Assembly: GCA_015039465.1 (NCBI GenBank) | Contig: MU130082.1 | Span: forward strand, 1 to 18,209 | Source of the DNA: Phlegmacium glaucopus | Taxonomy: Eukaryota; Basidiomycota; Agaricomycetes; Agaricales; Cortinariaceae | Length of the DNA stretch: 18,209 bases | Reading direction: 5' to 3' | Part shown: positions 1-8,292 of the stretch, in pieces | How the letters are laid out: every line of letters begins with the position of its first letter | How positions within the stretch are numbered: position 1 is the first letter of the stretch | The notes under the pieces: model-generated | The model's input: the letters and a program-made list of their open reading frames with translations, nothing else | Databases searched by the model: none | Told to the model about the DNA's origin: nothing | Made by a program: the position numbers and the translations under genes

Positions 1-1952
1 AGAGAATTTCATACAGTTCGGCGATTACGAGGATCCAAATTTGTTGTGTCTGACAATCTCTTTAATCTAGGTTCAATTGCAGAAAGAAGAATCTGAGACC
101 ATATTAGGACTTATTGCTCACCATGTTCTCCCGAAAGCCCAAACGCGACAGCCAATTGATGAGCGACTTCGTCCATCGAGTCAGAGCCATAAGACATTGT
201 TCCCATATGCAGCTTCCTCATCTCCATCTCTATGAATATTTGGTAAGCAAAGCCATCATTACCCAAAGTTATGGTAGAAAAGTACCATTTTTAGTAAGGG
301 TGCCCATCTTATCACTCAAAAGATAGGTTATTCTTCCCAATTCCTCCGGCAACGTGCTCGTTCGGACGATAGTATTCGGTATTTCAGCGTCACTAATGAT
401 GGATGAGGTGAGCATACACAATTTTGCCCATATCCAGATTGACACGTAAACTAAGTAAAAAATGAGTTGACAAAACTTGAAAATAGAGAACAACGCACCT
501 GATGGGAATGATGGACGAGAAGAGAATCAAAAATCGTAGAATGTAAACGTACCACTGTCCTCGGAAGCCGTTTAAAGCAACGAGAACGAGTGAAAGGGCG
601 AATGTGACGGCACAGAGAATCTACGATGATTGAAGATGAGACGAGTCCAGCAGTGGTTAAGAGCAAGCTCACCTTTGCCAATTTATTGATCTCCAAGTCC
701 AAAGCCCCACTTTCGTCCCTGGATGACTTGTATTCATTACTGCACGGGTCTCAGCACCAGTGTATATCACGAAACCGACGGCTGAACCCGCAGCCAAAAC
801 AGTGTTTGATCAGAGTACGTTCACGACTGTCAACGGAGAAACCGCGGGTGGCAGGTTATTCATGGGAACAGACGAATCCGACAAGTCGGAAGGTGTTGGC
901 AACGTAAAGGTTCCGACAAACGCGTGGATATCCTTGATAGGCGCATCAGCTGAGGCAAAACGAAGATCAGTTTGCAAGTCGATTTGTTGAAGACGAGGCA
1001 TACCGTATATTTCAGCATCCAGTCCAACAAGATCTCCCATTTTCTGACATTCGGGAACGGCAACACGTAACTTCCAATCCGTCTCTCCATCAAGTTGGTC
1101 CGTGCGGATGAAGCATGTTCCAGATGATTCTGACGTGCGCAGTAAAACGAGATCGGCAGGTACTCTTTGATTCTTCTCGAGAAGTATAAGATCACCAACA
1201 CGCAGAGAGGATGAGGGTACTGAACGTGTATTGGCATGTGTGTTCAAATAAGCGTCTTCAGCGGTGGAATGGGAGGTAGGATGTTCGAGTATGAGGTAGC
1301 GCTGAGAATTTGCTTCTCGATCTCGGAGGTGTCGTTTGTAGTCGTCGTAGGCTTCTTTTCCCATTGTAACACATAGGACAAAAGCGAGAGGGGCGATATA
1401 TGTAATGATGAATCCTAAAAAATGTGTCAAGAGAAAAAGGGTCAATTAGGGGGATGCTGGCGACCCACCTGTCTTGAGAGCAGGAACGAATTGAGATAGA
1501 GCGACAAGGAGGAAGTATAGGTTGAAGAAAAACTTGAATTGTTCGTAGAATACGATGGGTAGGAATGTGAAAGCATTGTACTTTTGATTTCGAACAATAT
1601 TAGGAGGATATCGTGATTGCAGTTTGTATCGTTCGTGAGATGTCTTTCGCGTGGAATCCTGAATTCTTCGGAGGCTCTGGTGGTAGTTTCTATGGGGCTT
1701 TGTCAGACGAAGAGCGTGGAAAGGACGTAACGAGCGTACCGAACTCATGACCCCGCTCGGTTCATCATATTCGTCCTCCGCATCAGTGCCCAATAGACCA
1801 ACTTCCTCTTCGGAATCGTCCTTATATTTTCTGTTCCGTTTGTTATCTTGGGTACGGTGGGATGTAGACATGTTGCCGTTATAAGAATGAACACTTCCAG
1901 CTGGTTCTGGTGGTCTTTGTCGCCTGATTTTGTGTAAAGGAATATCCGACAT
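1..1952 (-). pseudogene. P4-ATPase (phospholipid flippase, Neo1/ATP9 type), 5' part, degraded
   Basis: Aminophospholipid flippases of this family move lipids across Golgi/endosome membranes using ATP. Exons on the minus strand read about 1952-1469, 1414-673, 620-499, 450-286 and 229-122, with GT-AG introns; the gene runs off the left edge. The first exon encodes a charged N-terminus and the first membrane hairpin ([20 protein letters not shown]). Next come MGKEAYDDYKRHLRDREANS, FIRTDQLDGETDWKLRV (actuator-domain DGET), DLEINKLAK, a membrane pair, [20 protein letters not shown] and the phosphorylation motif. Lesions seen: a TGA at 810-812 where the family has Trp before SNTVLA; a one-base loss near 700-708 before [10 protein letters not shown]; a frame change near 388-412 between GKIVYAH and SDAEIPNT; and DKMGTLT instead of the invariant DKTGTLT (Met codon 305-307). 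The start at 1952 is the first ATG of the open exon. Family assignment is strong; inactivity is inferred from the lesions. Confidence 0.88.
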
Positions 1953-2792
1953 GAACTATGTAGGAATTTCAAGAATGTATGCCAAGGACCCTACCGAAGC
2001 TCGTTGATAAGGAAACCATTTTGGTTGAATGATATTGCTTACTGCGAATAAAGGCGTGTAACTCAGTCACATGGAAGACATGTACTGGTAAGTTCGAATG
2101 CTGTGATGGACAGCGGCCAAGGTGGTGTACACGACTAAGGTTGGCGGGAACTTCACGGCAGGATTTCCAATTTGCGATCGCTTCTGATAACTCTCACGAC
2201 TTTCTTCCGGACTTTGAGCCTTCGACTGGCTATTATATCACTCTCAATTGCTTCTTTTACACGTAGTGAATATTCTGACTCCCTTCAACTACTAACTTCA
2301 ACAAGAGGATAGGTAGGTGGGATTCTAATACGTTGATACAAACTTCCAAAACGACTTTGAGGCCTAGCCTTGTACTCCTACTACCCTCGAGGCAATGACC
2401 AAAATGACATCTAGAAAATCAGGAAGGTGCGGTTGATGCAAAGTGCAATCTTTTTTGAGTATTTTACCAGCAAACTATAATGGTAAGTTTTGTAACATTC
2501 CACTGATATCTGACTCGGAACTTTGCATGTGAATTTTTGTATGTTTGTCATAAATAACAAATGCTTCCAACCTCCCGCCTTCTGAGTCGTCAGTTATGGG
2601 AATCGCACTCAGCAGCGCCAACCATTTTATGGCTTCTTTTTTTCAAAGTCGTTACTCATCTAGCCAGGCCCAGGCCTAGCAGAATATACTGCGAACATCG
2701 AGTGGTTTCGAACCTTCGGGTTTTCTAGTTTTCGAAATCTAGAATATTCAGGTGAGTCGACATCTGGAATGTCTTTCAGAGGCCACCACAGG
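1953..2792. other. Intergenic region between divergent genes
   Basis: This stretch lies between the divergently transcribed P4-ATPase relic and the zinc-ribbon gene and should hold both promoters. I see no open frame with family-like sequence, no clear repeat arms and no RNA gene in it. Confidence 0.5.
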
Positions 2793-2800
2793 TATATAAG
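2793..2800 (+). promoter_or_regulatory. TATA box of the zinc-ribbon gene
   Basis: TATATAAG lies 48 bases upstream of the ATG at 2848. This is a sensible spacing for a fungal core promoter with a short 5' leader. It is a sequence match plus spacing only. Confidence 0.5.
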
Positions 2801-2847
2801 GCTGAACACTACTCTCGTTCCTTAGTTCACCATCTTCAAATCGACAC

Positions 2848-3474
2848 ATGGATTTCTGTGACTCTGCTACTGGGGATGGTTGTGCCCGCTCTTTTCCAAA
2901 CAAATCTTCACCTGGACTCTGTGAAAAATGCGCCAAGCTTGCAAGTTTGACCGAAGGCTCTTCTGAATATGATCAGTGGAAGGTATGTCATCAATCCAGC
3001 TCTTAAATATCTTATCTGGCCTGTGTTGAGACCAATTTTATGTTAGAACTTTAAGCAGTGCGAGTCTTGTGGAATCGCTTGGAAGAACCTTGATTCTTCA
3101 AAATGCGGACGCTGTTCCAACATGAAACCCCCTCCACCGCCTGTCATTGAGCCTAGTAAGTCTGCGTTTCTGATTGGATGACTTTATAAAATACTTACCC
3201 AATTATGACCAGGTACCCAGAGCCTTGTTCGTACTGCAGTGGAGACGTCTCGCGCTGCTCGATCTCATGCAATGGATGCACGCCTCACAAAACAACCCAT
3301 TGCATCACAGCAACTCCATACGACAGCCGGTTTGATAGCTGCGAAGAGTAACACAACGGCTGGTGACAACACTGTCTTTATCACAGCTCAGTGCCATATC
3401 AAGACCACATCAGCAAAGGATCAAAGGAATACGGACCCTGGCTGCGGTCAGTGGGGCAAGCCGTGGCCCAAGGA
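2848..3474 (+). pseudogene. Zinc-ribbon protein, N-terminal exons (resembles the N-terminus of basidiomycete alpha-kinase-like proteins), truncated
   Basis: Three exons join in frame: 2848-2982, 3047-3155 and from 3213 onward, with clean GTATGT...TTAG and GTAAGT...CCAG introns. The first exon has a Cys pair (LCEKCAKL). The second has a second ribbon, CESCGIAW...KCGRC, spaced C-x2-C-x11-C-x2-C, then a proline run. The third is basic (SRAARSHAMDARLTKQP) and reaches QCHIKTTSAK and WGKPWPKD. From memory this layout matches the N-terminal region of fungal proteins annotated as alpha-type kinase domain proteins; no kinase domain is present here. Family-like sequence stops at about 3474, exactly where inverted-repeat DNA begins, so the gene looks truncated by insertion. 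The frame stays open to 3586, but the tail there is low in family character. The ribbon is certain; the kinase link is inference. Confidence 0.55.
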
Positions 3475-4815
3475 CATCAGGAAAATAACAACTTGCCTGA
3501 TTGGGCTTACACGTCTGATCGCGGCTGATTTCGGTCTGAATCTGATCTGGGCCCTTATTTGGGCTTACTTTGGATGTTTTGTCTGATTTTGTCAGACGCT
3601 TTAAGACAGCCAGACAGTCAGACACTTTTAAGACAGCCCAGACACTTTCAGACAGTGGTAAGCCCTCCCCAACAATTTCTGACTAAGTACCTTGGATTTG
3701 TCTTGGATGCCAGAATAGCATCATTGCAATATATCAGCAGCAACATGGCTTAAGGTTTTTAGCTGAACAGAGACTTCTGTACTACTAGTATCAAGTGTAT
3801 ATAACTTATTATAATCCTAAAAGATGACGTGGTGGCGGCACAGCTCGCATGAAACTTCAAAATATCCTAAGGTTGTTCAAAGTCCGCTTCATTCAACATG
3901 ACACAAATAGAAACCAAATAATGCATACGTAGCGTGTGTTTATCGTTTGCCCTCAACTACAACTCCCACCAATAGCTCACATCTGACTTTACTACCAACC
4001 TTTCTATGTGGGGCATCTTCATTCCAGGTTCCGGTTTGTATCTGATGTGCACCCTTGACCATAGTCTGCACCTGGTGGGACCAACAGAAGTGTGGGTACG
4101 TACATCGTAGAGCCGCTTGAGGGTGTCAGGTAAGCACCATGCCAAAAGTCCACAGATATACTAACATTGTATTCCCTGCTACCTTTCCCAGTAGGGGCCA
4201 GTACATGCCTTCATGACTCCCCTCCTGTCTTGCTGGATGCGCCAGGCAAGCACCAGGACTTGTTAAAAGGTATGTAATTTGTATATATAAATTATGTTTT
4301 CTAGCCTTATACCTGCTTTTAGGATCTTCCCGCAATCACCTTCAACGACAGCAATGCAATCCTGTGCACAACAGCATGGACACTCGCGGCCGTTCTGGGA
4401 TGGTGTATATACAAATGGGTGGGAGAGCGTAAGGCCTGCATACAAATGGGAGGGCAGTCGTACATTTGAATGAGCAGGTATGTAGGAGCTCCATGTTCAT
4501 GTTCTCAGTGTATGTTGCCAGGTAGTAGTCTACTGTCGTTTATTATCTATATCCCTGTAATTACTGTAGTACGTGAATATAATAACAGTACCAAGTATAA
4601 AAAATCCCTGAAACTGGCTATGTCTAAAAATGTCTACTAAAGTCTGGAATAAGACAGTGCTGCCTGGCTGTCTGAAGTGCCTTAACCCAGGCATTCATGT
4701 CTTAACCAGAAAGGTACATAGCTTTGACAAGACACATCAAATCTGTCTTAATCTGTCTTATGTGCCTGTGGCAAGACAGATCAGACAGATCAGATGATAT
4801 GTCATTTTCCTGATG
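3475..4815. mobile_element. Probable non-autonomous inverted-repeat element (MITE-like)
   Basis: CATCAGGAAAATAAC at 3475-3489 is matched inverted at 4801-4815 with one mismatch. Just inside both ends are clusters of AAGACAG and CAGACAG motifs: 3590-3660 on the left and, in the opposite sense, 4645-4800 on the right. Such subterminal repeats are typical of transposase-binding sites. The interior (about 3670-4640) holds no convincing gene; it has two close copies of a segment containing ACAAATGGG near 4412 and 4443. I could not find a matching target duplication, so the exact ends are uncertain. It abuts the broken zinc-ribbon coding sequence. Confidence 0.5.
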
Positions 4816-5120
4816 GATATGTATATGTCTGGTGAGTCTTTCAGTGCTTTTGTTCAAATTCACTCTCAAATCTCACTTTCTTTGAAACTTGCAGAGGTTC
4901 TTGATGATTATTTAGCCACATTGACATAGCCTGAGGGCCATTGCTTGCATGGCATTTACGAGTCCCTCCATAAATAGGGTGTTTCTTTAGTAAGCAGCCA
5001 TTCTAGGTGGTTTGTTGAATGCCAGTTTGAAGTTTGATAATCGCCTGTAAATGTCAATGGTAGACTCGTGACCAGTTGGAGAATGAGGAGGGTGGAGAGA
5101 ATCCTCGATTCTCCGACTGG
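4816..5120. other. Short non-coding stretch with a dispersed repeat
   Basis: There is no convincing gene. A GTGAGT...TTGCAG pair (about 4830-4892) looks like an intron but joins nothing recognisable. Positions 4925-4970 hold a segment that recurs at 16859-16905 (see the separate entry). Confidence 0.35.
4925..4970 (+). repeat. Dispersed repeat, left copy
   Basis: The segment begins CATAGCCTGAGGGCCATT and ends near GAGTCCCTCC. The same text recurs in the same orientation at 16859-16905 with a few changes and a one-base gap. The copies flank the large transposon at a distance on each side. Confidence 0.6.
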
Positions 5121-5934
5121 TACAGCTGAGTTCAAAACAGGGGGGTAGCGACTATGATCGGACACCTGTCAGGAATCGTTCGAAAGAGTCTCCTTATATA
5201 GTATGATACCAATTGAAGTAATCAATATTCTGGGATCTCTGGCTTAAAAAGAAAGTTGCGTCGCTTTGTGTACACCTCGACTTCATTCAATAAGTTTTTT
5301 CCGAAACTACTGGGCATGTGGATTGAAAATTTTATAGTACGGTACTTGAAGTTACTCTCGGGACTAAAATTATGACCAACATGCCCATTTGTTGCAATAT
5401 CCTCGTAGGACTCCAATGACCTCTTCATCCCTCTACCCATATCTAATGGCGTCTGTGTTGTGAGCCAGTAGTGATTGATGCGGTCCTTCTTCCTCATTTT
5501 GCACCAGTTATTTGTAAATCAATTGGCTCTTGATTCTATGGCATGGTACGAGACCTGTGGTGTTGAACTAGGTTGTGAGATTTGGCAATTACTACCAACA
5601 ACAGCAGAGCAAGACGAGCCTGGATCATTTCCGGGTTGACCTGTGTGTGATTCCTGAGACCAAGTAATGCCAAAGGCACTTGTCAGAGTGTATACTTGAT
5701 TCTGGGGAGAGTCTGGGAGAGCCATTGCAACAGAGAGCAGATGTATTCAAAATTCGACAGAGGTTTGCGGCGATGCGAGGAAACGGTCACATGATGTGCT
5801 ACTTCCTTTTTGAGAAATTGAGATTTCAAGATCTACGTGATTTGGTATCCTGCTTTATTAGGTTGTTCTTTCAAATGATTCCTGACAGCTGCTCGATCAT
5901 AGTTGCTACCCCCCTGTTTTAAACTCAGCCGTAC
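5121..5934. mobile_element. Mariner-like MITE with long terminal inverted repeats
   Basis: The left arm from 5123 (CAGCTGAGTTCAAAACAGGG) is matched inverted by the right arm ending at 5931 (CGGCTGAGTTTAAAACAGGG). Similarity continues inward for roughly 95 bases, through CTATGATCG, CTGTCAGGAATC and GATACCAA, to about 5216 on the left and 5840 on the right. Both ends are bordered by TA (5121-5122 and 5932-5933), the duplication expected for Tc1/mariner elements. The interior has no transposase and no family-like protein, so this is a non-autonomous copy. The inverted repeat is seen directly; the superfamily is inferred from TA and the CAG-like ends. Confidence 0.72.
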
Positions 5935-6140
5935 AGGTCCCTCTATCAAGGTTCTGCGCAGCCATCACATCATAGAGGGAACGGTCACAGGTCTATGTCA
6001 ACGGTCAAGGATGACAAAAAATGAAAACATGAAAACATGAAGAAAAATTACCTGATCAATTGATTGCAGCGGCAACATCCACCTCTCAAAATTGTTCATT
6101 AGTACTATTAGTAGACGCACGATCAATTGTTGTTTGGGGG

Positions 6141-6148
6141 GGAAGAAT
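6141..6148 (+). repeat. Target site duplication, left (large transposon)
   Basis: GGAAGAAT directly precedes the left terminal repeat. The right copy, GAAAGAAT, matches at 7 of 8 positions. Confidence 0.8.
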
Positions 6149-6175
6149 AGGACCCCTGAATATACCCTCAGATCC
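6149..6175 (+). repeat. Terminal inverted repeat, left (27 bp)
   Basis: It is a perfect inverted match to 16747-16773. It starts AGGACCCCTGAATATACCCT and ends AGATCC. Homology stops abruptly after 27 bases. Confidence 0.92.
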
Positions 6176-6443
6176 CATATCCGAAAAGTCAAAATTTTTC
6201 CAATTTTTATCCAGACAGTTTTGGCCGATTTCTATCCAGACGGTAGATTCAGGATCCTATTTGGCCAATTTCTATCCGGACGCGGATATGGCATATAAAT
6301 ATGGCTATTTCTATTTTTTTTCGCTCGGGGGGCCCTGCGGGGCCTCAAGAGCACCTGTAGGACACCTTATAAGTAAAAAGAAGTAACTTAAATGAAAAGA
6401 ATATAAAAATCCATTATATATGCTAATGTTCCATAAATTTAAG
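6176..6443. other. Transposon left non-coding end
   Basis: This is the 3' flank of the transposase gene. Apart from the subterminal repeats it has a GC-rich palindromic patch (GGGGGGCCCTGCGGGGCC near 6327-6345). That patch could form a hairpin after the stop codon. There is no gene. Confidence 0.5.
6190..6290 (+). repeat. Subterminal repeats, left end
   Basis: Three imperfect copies of a 17-18 base motif lie here, the best being GGCCAATTTCTATCCGGA near 6264-6281. The others are CCAATTTTTATCCAGA and GGCCGATTTCTATCCAGA. The same motif in the same plus-strand orientation lies inside the right end. Such motifs commonly serve as transposase-binding sites; that role is inferred. Confidence 0.75.
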
Positions 6444-7275
6444 CTACTCCTCGTCTTCTTCAGGGGTCTTCTTCTTTCCTGCAAGAGCTTTTAAGGCTTC
6501 AAGGACCTTCTTACCATTGTCCTTAATTTCCTTAAACAGTTTCCAGTCATCCAAAGATAATTTGAGGCTGGAGGGAGTCATCTCCGGAGCATGTTTGAGA
6601 GCACATAGGAAAGCAGAGGGTGGGAGATGATTGAAGTGGAGAACTGGAAGGGGTTGAGCATGCGGAGTAGCACAAAATTGAGCGCCGAGTTGGTGCTCGA
6701 AGACCTGCACGGCAATATATGAAACAGCCATGATATTGGACGAGTCTGTTACATCACTGTGCCGTCCGTTTTTACCACCTGTCTTTGCATATATAGATTT
6801 TACTAGGTTTAAATAAATGGCTGAATCAACAAAAACAATAAATGACTTCAAGTAAGAGGAGACCAACCTTTGCAGACAACGAACTGATTGAGAGTTGGTG
6901 AAAGTGCAATCCCATACCCTCCATGACTTGAAGTCTCTCCAGCTATGTGCAGCGGAGTCAACGTGGTGATACGGCCATCTCCAAGGGTATCAGGCAAGCC
7001 AAATTTCTTGAAAACTTCCAAACATCGTTTCAAGGCCTAGGAAATAGCATTAAAAACTGTCATAAATGCTTGATTACATGGACTTACTTTCTTCACGTTC
7101 ACATTAGAAACTACTACCGCGTTGGCAGAATTTCCAGCAGTTAGTTCTGGTGCTTTGACCCCATCTATCTCACCTATCCTTCCACCAGGCGCTGGATTTC
7201 TCTCTGTCCACCGGCAAAGTCGATCTGCGCCTGTGCCTACACCTTTCTCTCCTTGCTCTTGAGTAATATTGGAAA
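6444..7275 (-). pseudogene. Transposase gene, C-terminal exons (downstream of the nested insertion)
   Basis: These exons continue the transposase that begins upstream of the nested MITE: 7275-7088 (ITQEQGEKGVGTGADRLCRW, then GNSANAVVVSNVNVKK), 7036-6868 (ALKRCLEVFKKFGL, then TTLTPLHIAGE and GYGIALSPTLNQFVVCK) and 6802-6444 (IYAKTGGKNGRHSDVTDSSN, NIMAVSYIAVQVFEHQLGAQ, FNHLPPSAFLCAL, ending in an acidic tail EEDEE). Introns are GTAAGT...CCTAG and GTTGGT...CCTAG. The same C-terminal blocks occur, from memory, in long hypothetical proteins of many agaricomycetes. No enzymatic motif is visible here. With one duplication copy kept, the frame joins the exon at 11194 without a shift. By itself this part is undamaged; the gene as a whole is broken. 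Confidence 0.82.
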
Positions 7276-7742
7276 TAGTGATGGACAAGTTCAGTCCTGA
7301 ACTTTGGTTCAAACCTGAACCACCCTGAACTGAACCTAAAGTTCAGTTCAAGTTCAGAGGATTGGCTGAACCGAACCAAAGGTTCAGTTCAGGGTTCAGG
7401 CATTTATGAAAGGTTCGAACCTGGTTCGAACCACTTCATTTTTAGGGTAGAAAAAATAGAAATTTTGTAAAAATTCTGGTGCTCCTCCAGTATAATGTAC
7501 TTTCATTACTTTCATTACTTGCTTATTACTCTAATGGCTGCAAATTGGTTAGGATTTGGCAGTTTTCAGGTTTTATTAGTTATAATATTATTAAATAAAC
7601 AGGCCCTAGCCCCCCCCCTAAGCTCAAATTAAAGACAAAAACCTCAATTAAAAACCTCTACTCAACCTCTACTTCAATGGAAACCTGATCAGATAAAACA
7701 TTTACCATGAGTGCAACCTTTTCCAGGCAAATTTAATGGTGG

Positions 7743-8042
7743 TGGAGTAGTCTAACTGGACTCCTAGCTAGGGGCTCGTAGATGCGTTGAGCTGGTTAGC
7801 GTTGCACGTAGCAGCAGGAGGTAAGCGGTTTTGTATTAATAGTGTATCTAGCTACGATATGTCAATGAGGTCACATGATCTACATATCTAATCTACGAAA
7901 TGCCAGATTACACTACTACATGTGCCCACCCACATAAATGCAACGTCCTCGTTGCATCATGAAAACCTATCTCGAGGTCTGGTATATGTAAGATCTAATC
8001 TAATCTAATCTAAGCGAAGGCTGACCTGATCTCGCTACCACA
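7743..8042 (-). repeat. LTR, left copy (3' LTR of the element)
   Basis: 300 bp. It contains a stable hairpin (ATGCAACG-tcct-CGTTGCAT, 7938-7957) and a short TAATC microsatellite near 7995-8012. It differs from the other LTR at one base only. Confidence 0.93.
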
Positions 8043-8292
8043 TGTGCCCACCTACACAAATGCAACGTCCTCGTTGCATCACAAAGGTCCATCTCGAGGT
8101 CTTGGTGTCAAAGGGTAGACCCACCCCAGGCTTCTCAAGATGTGACTTAGTTGAGAGAGGCGAGGATCTCAATCCCAGTTCAGTGAAATAGAGAAAGGAG
8201 ATTGTGGAAATTGAGGTTGTAGAAATTGATGTAGTGCACGAGGGGTTGAAGAATAATGATGAGGATGGTGTTGAGGTTTAGAATGGTTGGGG
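8043..8292. other. LTR element 3' non-coding segment with a diverged copy of LTR sequence
   Basis: Positions 8043-8110 repeat, with several changes, the LTR-internal segment around 7918-7985. The repeated part includes the same hairpin, GCAACGTCCTCGTTGC. The rest is non-coding and purine-rich on the plus strand (GATTGTGGAAATTGAGG and similar). It lies between the gene stop at 8293 and the LTR. Confidence 0.6.

Noticed and set aside
114..990. Plus-strand open frames across the left region
   Set aside because: They are antisense to the P4-ATPase exons, which carry clear family motifs on the minus strand.
3590..3660. CRISPR-like array from repeated AGACAG units
   Set aside because: The units are short and irregular without spacers of constant length, and the genome is eukaryotic. 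They are subterminal transposon motifs.
5222..5725. Minus-strand frames inside the mariner-like MITE as a transposase
   Set aside because: No D,D-D/E motif or helix-turn-helix is seen, and the frames are short and unlike any mariner protein.
5937..5982. Small inverted repeat TCCCTCTAT...ATAGAGGGA as a separate element
   Set aside because: Only nine paired bases around a 26-base loop, with no target duplication; too weak to call.
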